Assembly (NCBI RefSeq): GCF_007989105.1
Contig: NZ_BJVK01000010.1
Coordinates: 1-64,000, forward strand
DNA: 64,000 nt
Direction of reading: 5' to 3'
From: Lentilactobacillus kefiri
GTDB lineage: Bacteria; Bacillota; Bacilli; Lactobacillales; Lactobacillaceae
The notes beneath the pieces are model-generated. The model was given only the letters and a program-made list of their open reading frames with translations, was not told where the DNA came from and did not search any database. Shown here piece by piece: positions 53,022 through 61,585 of the stretch. Positions within the stretch are counted from its first letter, which is position 1. Each line of letters opens with the position of its first letter. A program made the translations under genes and the position numbers.

Positions 53022-55270
53022 TATTTTACCGGGCATGCTCCACCTATACAATCAGTCTGATCTACCAACTCGACACCCTTCTTATCATGGTTGCCGTTTT
53101 GCTTTGCGAAGACTGTTGCGACATCGCCATGGATTTCCATAACTTTGTCTTCGTAAGTCTTCTCATCAATTGGTTCCTTAGGAGCTTGTTTGAATTCATT
53201 TCCAACGTAAGGAAGCAATGATGTTGACTTGGTTGTGAAGCGGTATTGTCTCATCAATGGGGCAATTTGGTCACCTTCATTTGGTTGGAAGGTAACGGTA
53301 CAACTAACCGCGTTGTCTGACCAGTAAGTCTGCAGGAAGGCTTGTGTTGCGAACTGTTCTGCAATCGAAACATTACCAGCTGAGGCGAAGTTCTTGCTGT
53401 CAGCGTGTGATGCGCGGATTGGGAATTCTGCAACCATTGTGCTCTTGGTGTAAACATCTGGTTCAACATGATAGCCACATGCCTTCAAAGCTGGAAGTAA
53501 TGGATCTGAATCTTGGAAACGAATTCGTTGAATTAAATAACCTGCATAGTGGAAATGCATACCTTCAGAAACACCGGCTAATTTAGCAACAGTCCCTGAT
53601 GGCTTAACAGTGGTGTGCTTGATTGATGGCTTGCATCCAAGTGTCTTGGAGTAGTTTTTATCAGCAGCTACAACCGCTTTGTAAAGACCATCGACTTCTT
53701 TAACAACTCGTGGGTCGTAAATTGGCTTCTTGATGGCTTCACCAGTTTCAGGATCAGTTGCATCTTCGTAACCAGTTACAACTCGGTTGCCAAACTTGGC
53801 AAGGATCCAGTCTTGGATACCTGACATTGAAATACCGATCCGACGGTTGTTTTCAATGACGTTACGTGAAACTTCCCAATCGTAGTTACTGAATGTAACC
53901 CGCTTTGAGAAACGAGTTCCCAAAGTAAATGCTTCGTCTAAGTCCCAACCTTGTTGGCTGGCAACATAAGGGAAGACTTCAAACAAGTTACATGGTTCAC
54001 CGTTGGCTAATGAAATTTCACCACATGGGTTGGTTCCTTCAACGTTACCATCGATGTCTTTTTGCTTGCCATCAATTTTACGGCCGTAGTTCTTGGAAAG
54101 CTCCAAGTTAACAATTCCTGGTTCACCATTGTGTTGGATTGAATCAGCAACCGGACCGTAATTGTCAAATTCTGAATCAACGGCAACACTGTTGTTTGAT
54201 GCCCAACGGTGATGGTAAAGCTTGTCTTTGTCCTGTTTCATTGTAATGAAGTCTTCATCGTCAGCTGAGCCTAAAGCTAATTCAGCTGAACGACGAACGT
54301 TTCCGGCAACAACAGTTTTACCAATTAAGTTACCAATATCAGTTGCATCAACGGATGACAAATGGCGGCCAACTCGTGAGTTCAGTAAATCGTTGATGTC
54401 GATTAACATTTCAATTAATGGCATTGGACCTGAGGCAGTTCCACCGAAGCCCTTGATCTTGGCACCTTTTTCACGGATGTCACTCATATCAAGAACAAGA
54501 TCAGTCTTGCCATCAGCGTTGGTCCCGTTAAAGTGCATATCAATCAAATGAGCGTTGGCAATAACCCAACCTTCACGAGTATCTGGAAGACGGTAGTAAC
54601 GAACGTCTTTGATTGAATGGTTCTTCAACCATTCATCTTTATCCATGGCACCCATATCAAGTGAATCTTTGTATGATTTACTGTTTTTATCAATGATTAC
54701 CTTTAAGTCGATCTTGTTATCAACTAAAGGAATCTTGTGGATATTATTTTTAGTGACAGAAAAACCAACACCGCCGCCCTTCATCAATTGGTCGAACATG
54801 AATGAGTAAGGCATTGAAACGGCAGGAGTCTCTGGTTGAAGATACTCTGGCAAAATGTGGCTGTGACCGTATGATTGTGGACGCACAGCAATAAACCAAC
54901 AGTTGTTTAAGGCATCACCGTTGCGATCCTGGTAGCTGGTACCTGAGATCCAAAGGTTACGTCCTGAAGGAGTAGCTGAGAGGCCATAAATCAATTTATA
55001 GAGCTTCTTAGCTTCTTCAGTTAAGGCATCAACAACTTGTGGGTCAACGTTATCTTCGTGTAAACGAGGATCAAGGTTAATATTACCTTCAACAACTCGC
55101 TTAACAGTTTCGTCCCAGTTTTCGGTACGGCCTTTTTCTGGAATCCAACGTGCATAAGTTCGTTTGTAGGTAACCCAGCCTAATTCGCCCCAGTGTGGTG
55201 TAACTTCTTCTTTAACTTTGTTTATAAATTCATCAGATAGTGAAACTGATGAAAGTTTCATAGCTTGCAT
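53021..55270 (-). CDS. nrdJ: Adenosylcobalamin-dependent ribonucleoside-triphosphate reductase (class II)
   Basis: 749 residues, the monomeric class II enzyme of the L. leichmannii type, which reduces ribonucleoside triphosphates using an adenosylcobalamin-generated thiyl radical. Visible are the finger-loop substrate segment NPCGEISLANGEPCNLFEVFP (about 408-428), GGGVGFSVTKNNIHKIP, and the C-terminal redox pair CIGGAC six residues before... the end (CPVK tail). An oxygen-independent route to dNTPs fits a lactobacillus. The ATG at 55270 has AGGAGG 8 bases upstream. Its promoter is overlaid by two NrdR-like boxes. The adenosyltransferase gene downstream supplies its cofactor; no cobalamin riboswitch is seen upstream. 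Confidence 0.95.
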   Translation of the reverse strand: MQAMKLSSVSLSDEFINKVKEEVTPHWGELGWVTYKRTYARWIPEKGRTENWDETVKRVVEGNINLDPRLHEDNVDPQVVDALTEEAKKLYKLIYGLSATPSGRNLWISGTSYQDRNGDALNNCWFIAVRPQSYGHSHILPEYLQPETPAVSMPYSFMFDQLMKGGGVGFSVTKNNIHKIPLVDNKIDLKVIIDKNSKSYKDSLDMGAMDKDEWLKNHSIKDVRYYRLPDTREGWVIANAHLIDMHFNGTNADGKTDLVLDMSDIREKGAKIKGFGGTASGPMPLIEMLIDINDLLNSRVGRHLSSVDATDIGNLIGKTVVAGNVRRSAELALGSADDEDFITMKQDKDKLYHHRWASNNSVAVDSEFDNYGPVADSIQHNGEPGIVNLELSKNYGRKIDGKQKDIDGNVEGTNPCGEISLANGEPCNLFEVFPYVASQQGWDLDEAFTLGTRFSKRVTFSNYDWEVSRNVIENNRRIGISMSGIQDWILAKFGNRVVTGYEDATDPETGEAIKKPIYDPRVVKEVDGLYKAVVAADKNYSKTLGCKPSIKHTTVKPSGTVAKLAGVSEGMHFHYAGYLIQRIRFQDSDPLLPALKACGYHVEPDVYTKSTMVAEFPIRASHADSKNFASAGNVSIAEQFATQAFLQTYWSDNAVSCTVTFQPNEGDQIAPLMRQYRFTTKSTSLLPYVGNEFKQAPKEPIDEKTYEDKVMEIHGDVATVFAKQNGNHDKKGVELVDQTDCIGGACPVK

Positions 55271-55324
55271 AATCGTTCCTCCTATGTACATTATAATCGC
55301 ATTTCTCTCGAATTGCTTGAACTG

Positions 55325-55372
55325 ATACTATATATAGTATATCCAACTGACCTAAGAAGCAATATATTGTGT
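55325..55372 (-). promoter_or_regulatory. nrdJ promoter with tandem NrdR-like boxes
   Basis: Box 1, ATACTATATATAGTAT (55325-55340), is a perfect 16-bp palindrome. Box 2, AAGCAATATATTGTGT (55357-55372), matches the NrdR consensus ACAC(A/T)ATATAT(A/T)GTGT at most positions. Box starts are 32 bp apart, about three helical turns, as in known NrdR sites. On the minus strand TTGCTT (55362-55357), 17 bp and TACTAT (55339-55334) form the promoter; each box covers one promoter element. Confidence 0.8.
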
Positions 55373-55776
55373 ATTCCCAGGATTTGCTTGTACCGTGCAT
55401 AATCGCATGAAGTCGGGGATTTAAAGAATTAAAAATTTTTTTGATCACACTGAGAGGTACATGACGGATAACAAATAGTTGTGTTGATTGCACCAGAAAT
55501 TGCCCATATCTAGTCAATATGTCGGGGTATTGTTTTCTACCGGACCACATTATGTGCCGTCACGAAAACGATTTGTCACGTAAAAACAACGGATCGGTGT
55601 TTTTTCAATAAAATTCGTGTTTAGGCATTATTTTATGGATAAAGTTAACAAAATAGAGTATTATCATATTCATAGACGAACAATAATCCGATAAGACATC
55701 ATATCATTTCTAATTAATTCGTAAAATTCGTTATTTTCATACTTTTCTTTCTATATATAGGGGCTGGAGGACAACA
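55373..55776. other. Intergenic region between nrdJ and the phosphoribosyltransferase gene
   Basis: About 400 bp, AT-rich. It holds the upstream part of the nrdJ promoter region and the promoter of the rightward gene. Copies of ACGAA/TTCGT occur near 55676 and 55720-55730 and look weakly like PurR boxes, but spacing does not fit well. No gene is supported. Confidence 0.4.
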
Positions 55777-56331
55777 ATGCAGAAACAATATGAATTAACC
55801 ATTGGTAAATTAAAGCGGACATTACCAATTATCCCGATTACCGATACAGCAGCAATCGCTTCGTTTGTCTTGCTTGGGGACGCGGAATTGACCCGGTATG
55901 CCGCAAAAGAGTTGGCCAAGCGGATTAATATTCCCTTTGACTATTTGGTGACTTTGGAAAGCAAGGGCATTCCATTGGCCCAGGAATTGAGCTTGATTAC
56001 CCATCATCCACGATACTTTGTGTTGCGAAAAAGCGTGAAGGCTTATATGAGAAATCCAATCGCCATTGGCATGCGTTCAATTACCACTGATTACCATCAG
56101 AAGCTGGTATTGGATGGATGTGATGCAGAAGAACTTCGTGGTAAGCGGGTCATTATTGTTGACGACGTGATCAGTACCGGCGGATCATTGGCATCTGCAG
56201 AGCATCTACTTACAAAAGTCGGCGCAAATGTGGTTCAACGCTGCTCAATTTTGGCTGAGGGCCCCGCAGCAAACCGGGATGATTGTGTATTCTTGAATAC
56301 CCTGCCAATTTTTGCTGTGAAGAATGCCTAG
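55777..56331 (+). CDS. Purine phosphoribosyltransferase-like protein
   Basis: 184 residues of the type I phosphoribosyltransferase fold. The PRPP loop is VIIVDDVISTGGSLASAEHLL (about 126-146), and the VTLESKGIPLAQEL hood region with YFVLRKSVKAYM resembles adenine and xanthine PRTases. It is close to a family of lactobacillus adenine-PRT paralogues of unproved specificity. GGCTGGAGG precedes the ATG. It is monocistronic, ending in a strong bidirectional terminator. A salvage role is likely; the base is not determined. Confidence 0.75.
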   Translation: MQKQYELTIGKLKRTLPIIPITDTAAIASFVLLGDAELTRYAAKELAKRINIPFDYLVTLESKGIPLAQELSLITHHPRYFVLRKSVKAYMRNPIAIGMRSITTDYHQKLVLDGCDAEELRGKRVIIVDDVISTGGSLASAEHLLTKVGANVVQRCSILAEGPAANRDDCVFLNTLPIFAVKNA

Positions 56332-56361
56332 TCATTTTAGAACTTCATCTGTATAAATGAA

Positions 56362-56404
56362 AGAAGGAGCCACAAATCCCAATTGAGATTTGTGGCTCCT
56401 TTTA
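56362..56404. terminator. Bidirectional terminator
   Basis: Stem AAGGAGCCACAAATC / GATTTGTGGCTCCTT around a CCAATTGA loop, with T-run right and A-run left. Confidence 0.9.
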
Positions 56405-56424
56405 CTTGTTCCGGGATGTGTTGT

Positions 56425-56787
56425 TCACTCGATTCCCTTGTACTTGGCAAATCCATCTGTCAGGAAGTTTGATAGTGCTATCCACATAAATATGGGTTCA
56501 AGATTATTTTGCGGGCCGAGTTTAAAGAAGAGGTATATAAAGACAAGACTGGTTGAAATCAGTATTACCATGGGAATAAGTCCCCGCCGATAATTGTGAT
56601 AATCGAGGTTGGGATGACGATCATAAAAATTTTCACCTGTGAAGAGACACCAAGAAATTAAAGCGATAAAGAGAAGACTGTACGCCCAAACAGGATCAAA
56701 ATTAGCGATTTCTATAAATGGGTAAATGATAGCTACGAGGATTACTGGCGTATTTGTAAACAGCGCATATTTGTAGTTGAATGTCAT
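56425..56787 (-). CDS. Small membrane protein, tandem paralogue B
   Basis: 120 residues with four hydrophobic segments. It shares with the upstream neighbour an FNYKxAL start, an RHPxLD motif in the middle loop and a YKG/YRG C-terminus. It overlaps that gene by 4 bp (ATGA). No family recognised; the pair looks like a tandem duplication and may form a heteromer. Confidence 0.65.
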   Translation of the reverse strand: MTFNYKYALFTNTPVILVAIIYPFIEIANFDPVWAYSLLFIALISWCLFTGENFYDRHPNLDYHNYRRGLIPMVILISTSLVFIYLFFKLGPQNNLEPIFMWIALSNFLTDGFAKYKGIE

Positions 56788-57161
56788 GTGGTCTGCCCCC
56801 TATACGTTTTAAATCCACTGATTGTCGCGTTATATAAACCAAAAATTAATAGATAGCCGACTGGGGTTTTTGCAAAAAAGTCGAATATGACTAACACCAT
56901 CAATATGATGGTGTTAATAGCAAAGACAACATTTGCCACGGTATTGAACTCAAAGTGCTGCGGGTCCAACTCTGGATGTCGCTTGAAGAATGGCTTGAAA
57001 TATCGATAGTGAAAGAAAACATATAGGACCGAAAAAATACCTGTCGCAGCCAATATAGCGATAATCGTATTTGATATGTATACGTGAACCAACAAATAAA
57101 GCGCAATAATGGGAACGTATGGCGCAAAACAAATCAATGCAACCTTATAATTGAATTTCAT
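56784..57161 (-). CDS. Small membrane protein, tandem paralogue A
   Basis: 125 residues, four hydrophobic segments (about 10-28, 32-50, 72-95, 97-115). It opens MKFNYKVALICF and has RHPELDPQHF between helices two and three. First gene of the overlapping pair, with AAGGAGAG before the ATG. It resembles paralogue B in layout and motifs. Function unknown. Confidence 0.65.
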   Translation of the reverse strand: MKFNYKVALICFAPYVPIIALYLLVHVYISNTIIAILAATGIFSVLYVFFHYRYFKPFFKRHPELDPQHFEFNTVANVVFAINTIILMVLVIFDFFAKTPVGYLLIFGLYNATISGFKTYRGQTT

Positions 57162-57284
57162 AAAACAACTCTCCTTATCGTTAAATCCCCACCCTCAGAA
57201 AATTGTTGTTTTTAGCCTATCATATAAGAAGAAAATTGCAAAACTAATCAAGAAATATGGTAAACTTTGGTTATTCAAATAAGA

Positions 57285-57368
57285 TCACTAGGGGTGCCTT
57301 GTGCTGAGATGGCAATTTGCCAATCCCTTTGAACCTGATTTGGTTAATACCAACGTAGGGAAGTGGAA
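57285..57368 (+). promoter_or_regulatory. TPP riboswitch (THI element)
   Basis: Contains the conserved aptamer blocks in order: AGGGGTGCC, CTGAGAT, CCCTTTGAACCTGAT, GGTTAATACCAACGTAGGGAA, closed by CACT/AGTGG (P1). Thiamine diphosphate binding should switch off the gene that follows. No T-run terminator lies between the aptamer and the ATG, so control is probably at translation initiation. Confidence 0.95.
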
Positions 57369-57438
57369 AAATGATAACAACATGCGCCAAGTCCGGTCAC
57401 GTTCTGTTTGAAAATTTTGCTTTAAGGAGCATTGACCC

Positions 57439-58137
57439 ATGAAATTTTCTGAAGAATTAGTGGAAGCTGGACAACCAATTTTACACAAGATTTATCAGCA
57501 TCCGTTTGTCGAGGGAATCGGCAATGGCAATTTGCCTAAAGAAGCGCTGACCTTTTATGTCGGTCAAGATTACAATTATCTGAATGCGTTCATCAAGGTG
57601 TACGCCGCTGCCATTCAAAAGTCGCAAACCCGGGCTGATATGGCAATCTTCGCAAAACAAATCGATTTTATTTTGCATAGTGAAATTCACCCCCACCACA
57701 ATTTCTGCAATGTGGCTGGCGTTAAATATGAAACTTTACAGCATGAACCCCAAGCTCCCGGCACCTATCTTTACAATGAACATATGTATCGTTCGGCACG
57801 GACGGGAGATTTGATTGATATTGTTGCGGCAATGACACCATGCCCATGGACCTATTTGGAAATCGCAAACCGGTTTGTGAAGCAGGGTAAGAACACTGAT
57901 GACAATGTCTTTAAACCGTGGATTGAGTTTTATGCCGATATGGGCGATGACGGCGACAGCATTCTTACTCAGCTGTTTGACCTGATTGATCGCGAGGCGG
58001 AACATTACGACCAGCATCATTTGGATGTCGTTAAGGAAGAGTTCCTGAAGAGCTGTGAACTGGAGTGGGAATTCTGGGATCAGGCTTATCATCAAAGAAG
58101 TTGGCACTTTATTAAACCAATGAAGCAGTATCGTTAA
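57439..58137 (+). CDS. tenA: Aminopyrimidine aminohydrolase / thiaminase II
   Basis: 232-residue all-helical TenA protein. It salvages degraded thiamine by deaminating 4-amino-5-aminomethyl-2-methylpyrimidine to the hydroxymethyl form, and can hydrolyse thiamine. The catalytic cysteine is in MTPCPWTYLEIA (about 133-144), an active-site aspartate in YVGQDYNYLNAF, and the C-terminal glutamate in CELEWEFWDQA. AAGGAGC precedes the ATG. It sits alone behind a TPP riboswitch, without thiM, thiD, thiE or an ABC/ECF transporter, and is followed by a long-hairpin repeat element. Confidence 0.93.
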   Translation: MKFSEELVEAGQPILHKIYQHPFVEGIGNGNLPKEALTFYVGQDYNYLNAFIKVYAAAIQKSQTRADMAIFAKQIDFILHSEIHPHHNFCNVAGVKYETLQHEPQAPGTYLYNEHMYRSARTGDLIDIVAAMTPCPWTYLEIANRFVKQGKNTDDNVFKPWIEFYADMGDDGDSILTQLFDLIDREAEHYDQHHLDVVKEEFLKSCELEWEFWDQAYHQRSWHFIKPMKQYR

Positions 58138-58148
58138 TTCAAAAAGGA

Positions 58149-58270
58149 GAGTGTGACAAAAGGCGTTTTGATCCCGGAATTTAAGGGCATAAATTGATTA
58201 TTCCTGGTTTTGGAATGATTGGTTTATGCTCTTAAATAGCCGGGATCAGCCGATTGTTGCACGTTTTAGC
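58149..58270 (+). repeat. Long hairpin repeat element, copy 2 (after tenA)
   Basis: Starts GAGTGTGAC, ends GCACGTTTTAGC. It is one long imperfect hairpin: GTGTGACAA with TTGTTGCAC, GGC with GCC, GATCCCGG with CCGGGATC, TTAAG and GCATAAA with TTTATGC and CTTAA, and ATTCC/GGAAT at the tip. Same boundaries and orientation relative to the preceding gene as copy 1. Confidence 0.65.
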
Positions 58271-58294
58271 AAAATAATATAAAATTGCGAAACA

Positions 58295-58338
58295 ATGAGG
58301 TTGAGAAAAAGCATACACTTTTGTTTCAGCCTCATTTT
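58295..58338 (+). terminator. Terminator-like hairpin of the paired-repeat element (copy 2)
   Basis: Stem AATGAGGTTGAGA-AAAAG / TTTTGTTTCAGCCTCATT followed by TTT, 25 bp after the long hairpin. It resembles the hairpin at 52745-52785 in sequence and position. Confidence 0.65.
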
Positions 58339-58437
58339 GATGTAAAAGGCCTTTGACATTCAGCCATTTCTGCAAAACACCGATCAATGTTATGATATGA
58401 TAAGCTCGAATGAAGGAAAACAAAGGAGGCCAACTGT

Positions 58438-59334
58438 ATGCTGACAATCAACCATCTCCATAAACAATTTGGCAGTGTGACCGCACTGGATGACGTTAGT
58501 TTTGACGTACCCGACAAGCAAATTACGGGCTTGATCGGTCAAAATGGTTCTGGTAAATCGACAACCTTTCATAGTATTTTGAATTTCCTAAAGTATGACG
58601 GCGAAATTCGTTGGAATGGTCAGCCAATCAAAGAAGCCGACTTTGATTCGATCGGGTATCTACCCGAAGAACGGAGCTTGATGCACAAGCTGACGATTGA
58701 ACAGCAGATCGTATACCTGGCTCGGCTTAAAAGTAAGCCGGCCAAAGAAATCCGACCGCAAATTGATGGTTGGCTGAAGAAGTTTGCGGTAAAAGGCAAA
58801 AAGACTGACAAGATTAAAGATCTATCCAAAGGAAACCAGCAAAAGGTTCAGCTAATTGTGACATTGATTCATCATCCAAAGCTAATTATTCTCGATGAAC
58901 CCTTTAGTGGACTGGATCCGGTTAACGCCGATTTATTAAAGAATGCCATTCTCGAGGCCCGGGACCAAGGGGCAGCAATTATCTTTTCCAGCCATGACAT
59001 GGCCAATGTGGAAGCAGTTTGTAACCGCCTGGTTATGTTGCGGACGGGTGAAGTCGTCCTTAACGGAACAATCAAGGAAGTTCGTGATCAGTTCGGTAAG
59101 TCGGAGATTTACGTGACCACCGATTGGACAGAAGACCAGCTGAAACAACTTCCACATGTGGTTAAAGTTCAAAATATTCGTGGCAATCGCTTCCTATTAA
59201 GGTTGGATGATCCTGAGAAGGGTCCGGAAGTCTTTGAAAAGTTGACCAACGGCCAATATATTGAAGAATTTAGTCAACAGCCGCCGACCCTTGATGAAAT
59301 TTTCAGAATGAAAGCGGGGATCAAACATGAATAA
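58438..59334 (+). CDS. ABC exporter ATP-binding protein (NatA / YhaQ type)
   Basis: 298 residues. The ABC domain (about 1-215) has Walker A GLIGQNGSGKSTTFHSIL, signature LSKGNQQKVQLIVTL and Walker B LIILDEPFSGLDPVN. The C-terminal extension of about 80 residues (DUF4162-like, ending TLDEIFRMKAG) is typical of the NatA/YhaQ family. GGAGG lies 10 bases before the ATG. It overlaps the permease gene by 8 bp. Family members export sodium or act in drug/envelope stress; the substrate is unknown. Confidence 0.88.
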   Translation: MLTINHLHKQFGSVTALDDVSFDVPDKQITGLIGQNGSGKSTTFHSILNFLKYDGEIRWNGQPIKEADFDSIGYLPEERSLMHKLTIEQQIVYLARLKSKPAKEIRPQIDGWLKKFAVKGKKTDKIKDLSKGNQQKVQLIVTLIHHPKLIILDEPFSGLDPVNADLLKNAILEARDQGAAIIFSSHDMANVEAVCNRLVMLRTGEVVLNGTIKEVRDQFGKSEIYVTTDWTEDQLKQLPHVVKVQNIRGNRFLLRLDDPEKGPEVFEKLTNGQYIEEFSQQPPTLDEIFRMKAGIKHE

Positions 59335-60550
59335 AACATTCATTGTCGCAATCGAAACCTATTTGAGACAGGTTAAATCCTGGAGCTTCATCATGTTGGT
59401 CATATCGCCGTTTATTTTATTGGCAATCTCTCTGGGGATTGGTTACACAAGTGCCACCTCCAGCTCGGATCAACAGCGAATTGCGGTGATTTCTGAAACA
59501 CCGGCTTTGCGAAAACAATTCATTAAGGCTAATCAGGATGATGTTAAGGCAAGCGTGACAACGACAGCTGCTGCGAAAAAGAGTGTCAATAATAACAAAC
59601 TAGCCGGCTACTTGGTGTTGTCGGCTGATAAGGCCAAAGTCACCGGTGTCTACCACTCGACTGATTCCATCACTAACGGAATGCGGACCAAGGTCAACGT
59701 CTTTCTTGCCCAAACTCAGCATCAGTTGAATCTGGCCAACGCCAATCTGAGTTCAAAGCAAATGAAGTCGTTGGCAGTCCAGCCGGCTTTCAAGCAAACG
59801 ATTAAAGCCAGTCATGGCGGGGCCAACTTTGCCAAAATTGCCTCATTTTGGATCCTGGTCTTCATGATTTATATGATTATGATCACTTATTCTTCCGTGA
59901 CCGCTCAAGAAATTGCCTCGGAAAAGGGCACCAAAGTAATGGAAATTATCTTTTCAAGCACCAAGGCTTCCAAATACTTTGTCGGTAAAATTCTAGGCGT
60001 CTTTGGGGTTATCCTGACCCAGATTGTTGTCTATATTGTAGGTGGTTACGGCTTTTTCCAAATTGCCATGCATTTGGATAACATCAAACAGCTGATTACA
60101 GATAATCGCTCGTTGGTGAACGCCATCATCAAAAATATGCTTGGAGTCAACCTGGTATTCGTGTTCCTGGGAGTGATTATTTACACCATCATTTCAGCGT
60201 TCAGCGGTGCCCTGGTTGCCAAGGCCGAAGATGCTCCCAAAGCGGCTCAGCCGGCAATTTATTTGAGTATGATTGCCTTTTTCTTAACGATGCCGTTTCA
60301 GAGTAATTCAGATGCGTTGATTTCCAAAATATTGTCCTACGTGCCATTCTTCTCATCTTATTTCATGCCGATGCGAATTATTAATGACAACGCCAGTGGC
60401 ATGGAAATTGGATTGTCATTAGGGATTCTAATCGCAAGCATCCTGCTTTTGACTTGGTATATCGGCCAAATATACGAAGGCTTAATTTTGCAGACAGATG
60501 ATACCAGCTTCTGGAAACGTCTGCGAAGAGGATTGGCTTACCAAAAATAG
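59327..60550 (+). CDS. ABC-2 type permease (NatB / YhaP family)
   Basis: 407 residues. A first helix (about 18-40) is followed by a large extracytoplasmic domain (about 45-180, with many Ser/Thr/Asn/Lys), then five to six helices in the C-terminal half. The conserved YSSVTAQEIASEKGTKVMEIIFSS segment (about 185-208) defines the ABC-2 NatB/YhaP family. Partner of the preceding ATPase by an 8-bp overlap. Confidence 0.88.
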   Translation: MNKTFIVAIETYLRQVKSWSFIMLVISPFILLAISLGIGYTSATSSSDQQRIAVISETPALRKQFIKANQDDVKASVTTTAAAKKSVNNNKLAGYLVLSADKAKVTGVYHSTDSITNGMRTKVNVFLAQTQHQLNLANANLSSKQMKSLAVQPAFKQTIKASHGGANFAKIASFWILVFMIYMIMITYSSVTAQEIASEKGTKVMEIIFSSTKASKYFVGKILGVFGVILTQIVVYIVGGYGFFQIAMHLDNIKQLITDNRSLVNAIIKNMLGVNLVFVFLGVIIYTIISAFSGALVAKAEDAPKAAQPAIYLSMIAFFLTMPFQSNSDALISKILSYVPFFSSYFMPMRIINDNASGMEIGLSLGILIASILLLTWYIGQIYEGLILQTDDTSFWKRLRRGLAYQK

Positions 60551-60573
60551 TCAATGTCCTAAAGATTCCGTTA

Positions 60574-60611
60574 AAGAAGCCGGTCAATACAATTGACCGG
60601 CTTCTTTTTGA
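60574..60611 (+). terminator. Terminator of the NatA-NatB pair
   Basis: Stem AAGAAGCCGGTCAAT / ATTGACCGGCTTCTT with a 3-base loop and T-run. Confidence 0.9.
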
Positions 60612-60686
60612 ATATACTGAGTGGGGGCTTATTTTAAGCTGCTTTTCTGATATAATTAGTTGGCTAGTACATAGGAGGGAAACATC

Positions 60687-61553
60687 ATGAAAAAGTTATT
60701 TTTGCTTGCGTTGGTGACACTAGGACTTGCCACTGCAACAAGCTTTCCAGTTTCAGCCAGTACCACAACGGCGACTGCTCAAACAACCGCTGCGTCAGCT
60801 AATTCCAGTTATGTTTGGACTAAATATTTAAGTAGAAATACCGCTGTGGCGTATCATGCTAAATCCAGGAGTGCCGTTTACTTGTGGAACGCGACCCATA
60901 CCAAACGGCTTCACAATTTGAAAAATTATCCCAATACCACTTGGTACGTTAAAAACAGTGTTGTGATGCAGCGCGGCAATAAGCGTCATGTCTACTATGA
61001 AGTCTTTAACTATGGTAACAACTCGGACGGCTTTATTTGGCGCGGTTATTTGACTAAGGGGGTTAATCCTTCTCAGCGGGCATTGGCATCCAAATCAGTG
61101 ATTAAGTTGTCATCCGAACGATCACTTCAATTCTTCGAAGATAATTTGACGACCTTGGCAAGTTTGCCCCAAAGCCAATTCCAAAAGTTGGTTAGCGATC
61201 AGGCAGCTGCCAAGCTCACCAAAAGTGTTGCTGATGAAAAGCTGAATTCTATGGCAAAGATCTTGGCAACTCAAGATATTAGTACCAGGGATGCAGCTGT
61301 TAAAGCAGGTGTCTCAAATGCCAAGACGGCCAGCTTTACGGTTAAAGAGGTTGATCCCAAAACGATGACCGGTTACTACTCATATTGGTCCAAGTATCGA
61401 ACAACCAATGCATTGAGATACTATGCAGCCAATGTGGCCAGTCACGTTTCGACCATGACTGCCAATTCGGGCAATGGGCACTATGGACTGTACATTGTTC
61501 CGGATAAAACTGCTAAAACTTGGAAGCCCAAAATAACGATTGTGGCCGACTAA
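60687..61553 (+). CDS. Secreted protein of unknown function
   Basis: 288 residues. A signal peptide (MKKLFLLALVTLGLATATSF, cleavage probably after PVSA) is followed by a Thr/Ala-rich linker and a region with aromatic repeats (YVWTKYLSRNTAVAYHAKS, later VYYEVFNYGNNSDGFIWRGYL, about 42-120) that resembles the SH3-like or surface-layer-associated modules of lactobacilli. The rest (about 125-288) is soluble and unrecognised, with a long Ala/Lys/Ser helix-forming stretch. AGGAGGG precedes the ATG. Two further envelope genes follow on the same strand. Confidence 0.7.
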   Translation: MKKLFLLALVTLGLATATSFPVSASTTTATAQTTAASANSSYVWTKYLSRNTAVAYHAKSRSAVYLWNATHTKRLHNLKNYPNTTWYVKNSVVMQRGNKRHVYYEVFNYGNNSDGFIWRGYLTKGVNPSQRALASKSVIKLSSERSLQFFEDNLTTLASLPQSQFQKLVSDQAAAKLTKSVADEKLNSMAKILATQDISTRDAAVKAGVSNAKTASFTVKEVDPKTMTGYYSYWSKYRTTNALRYYAANVASHVSTMTANSGNGHYGLYIVPDKTAKTWKPKITIVAD

Positions 61554-61585
61554 ATAAATCAGAAAACGGGTCAGGAGGTAGTTAT

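Noticed and set aside
55660-55740. Possible PurR boxes upstream of the phosphoribosyltransferase gene
   Set aside because: ACGAAC and TTCGT occur, but the spacing and flanks do not fit the usual tandem PurBox arrangement.
60618-60686. Additional small gene between the NatB-type permease and the secreted protein gene
   Set aside because: No start codon with a ribosome site; the stretch looks like the promoter of the secreted protein gene.
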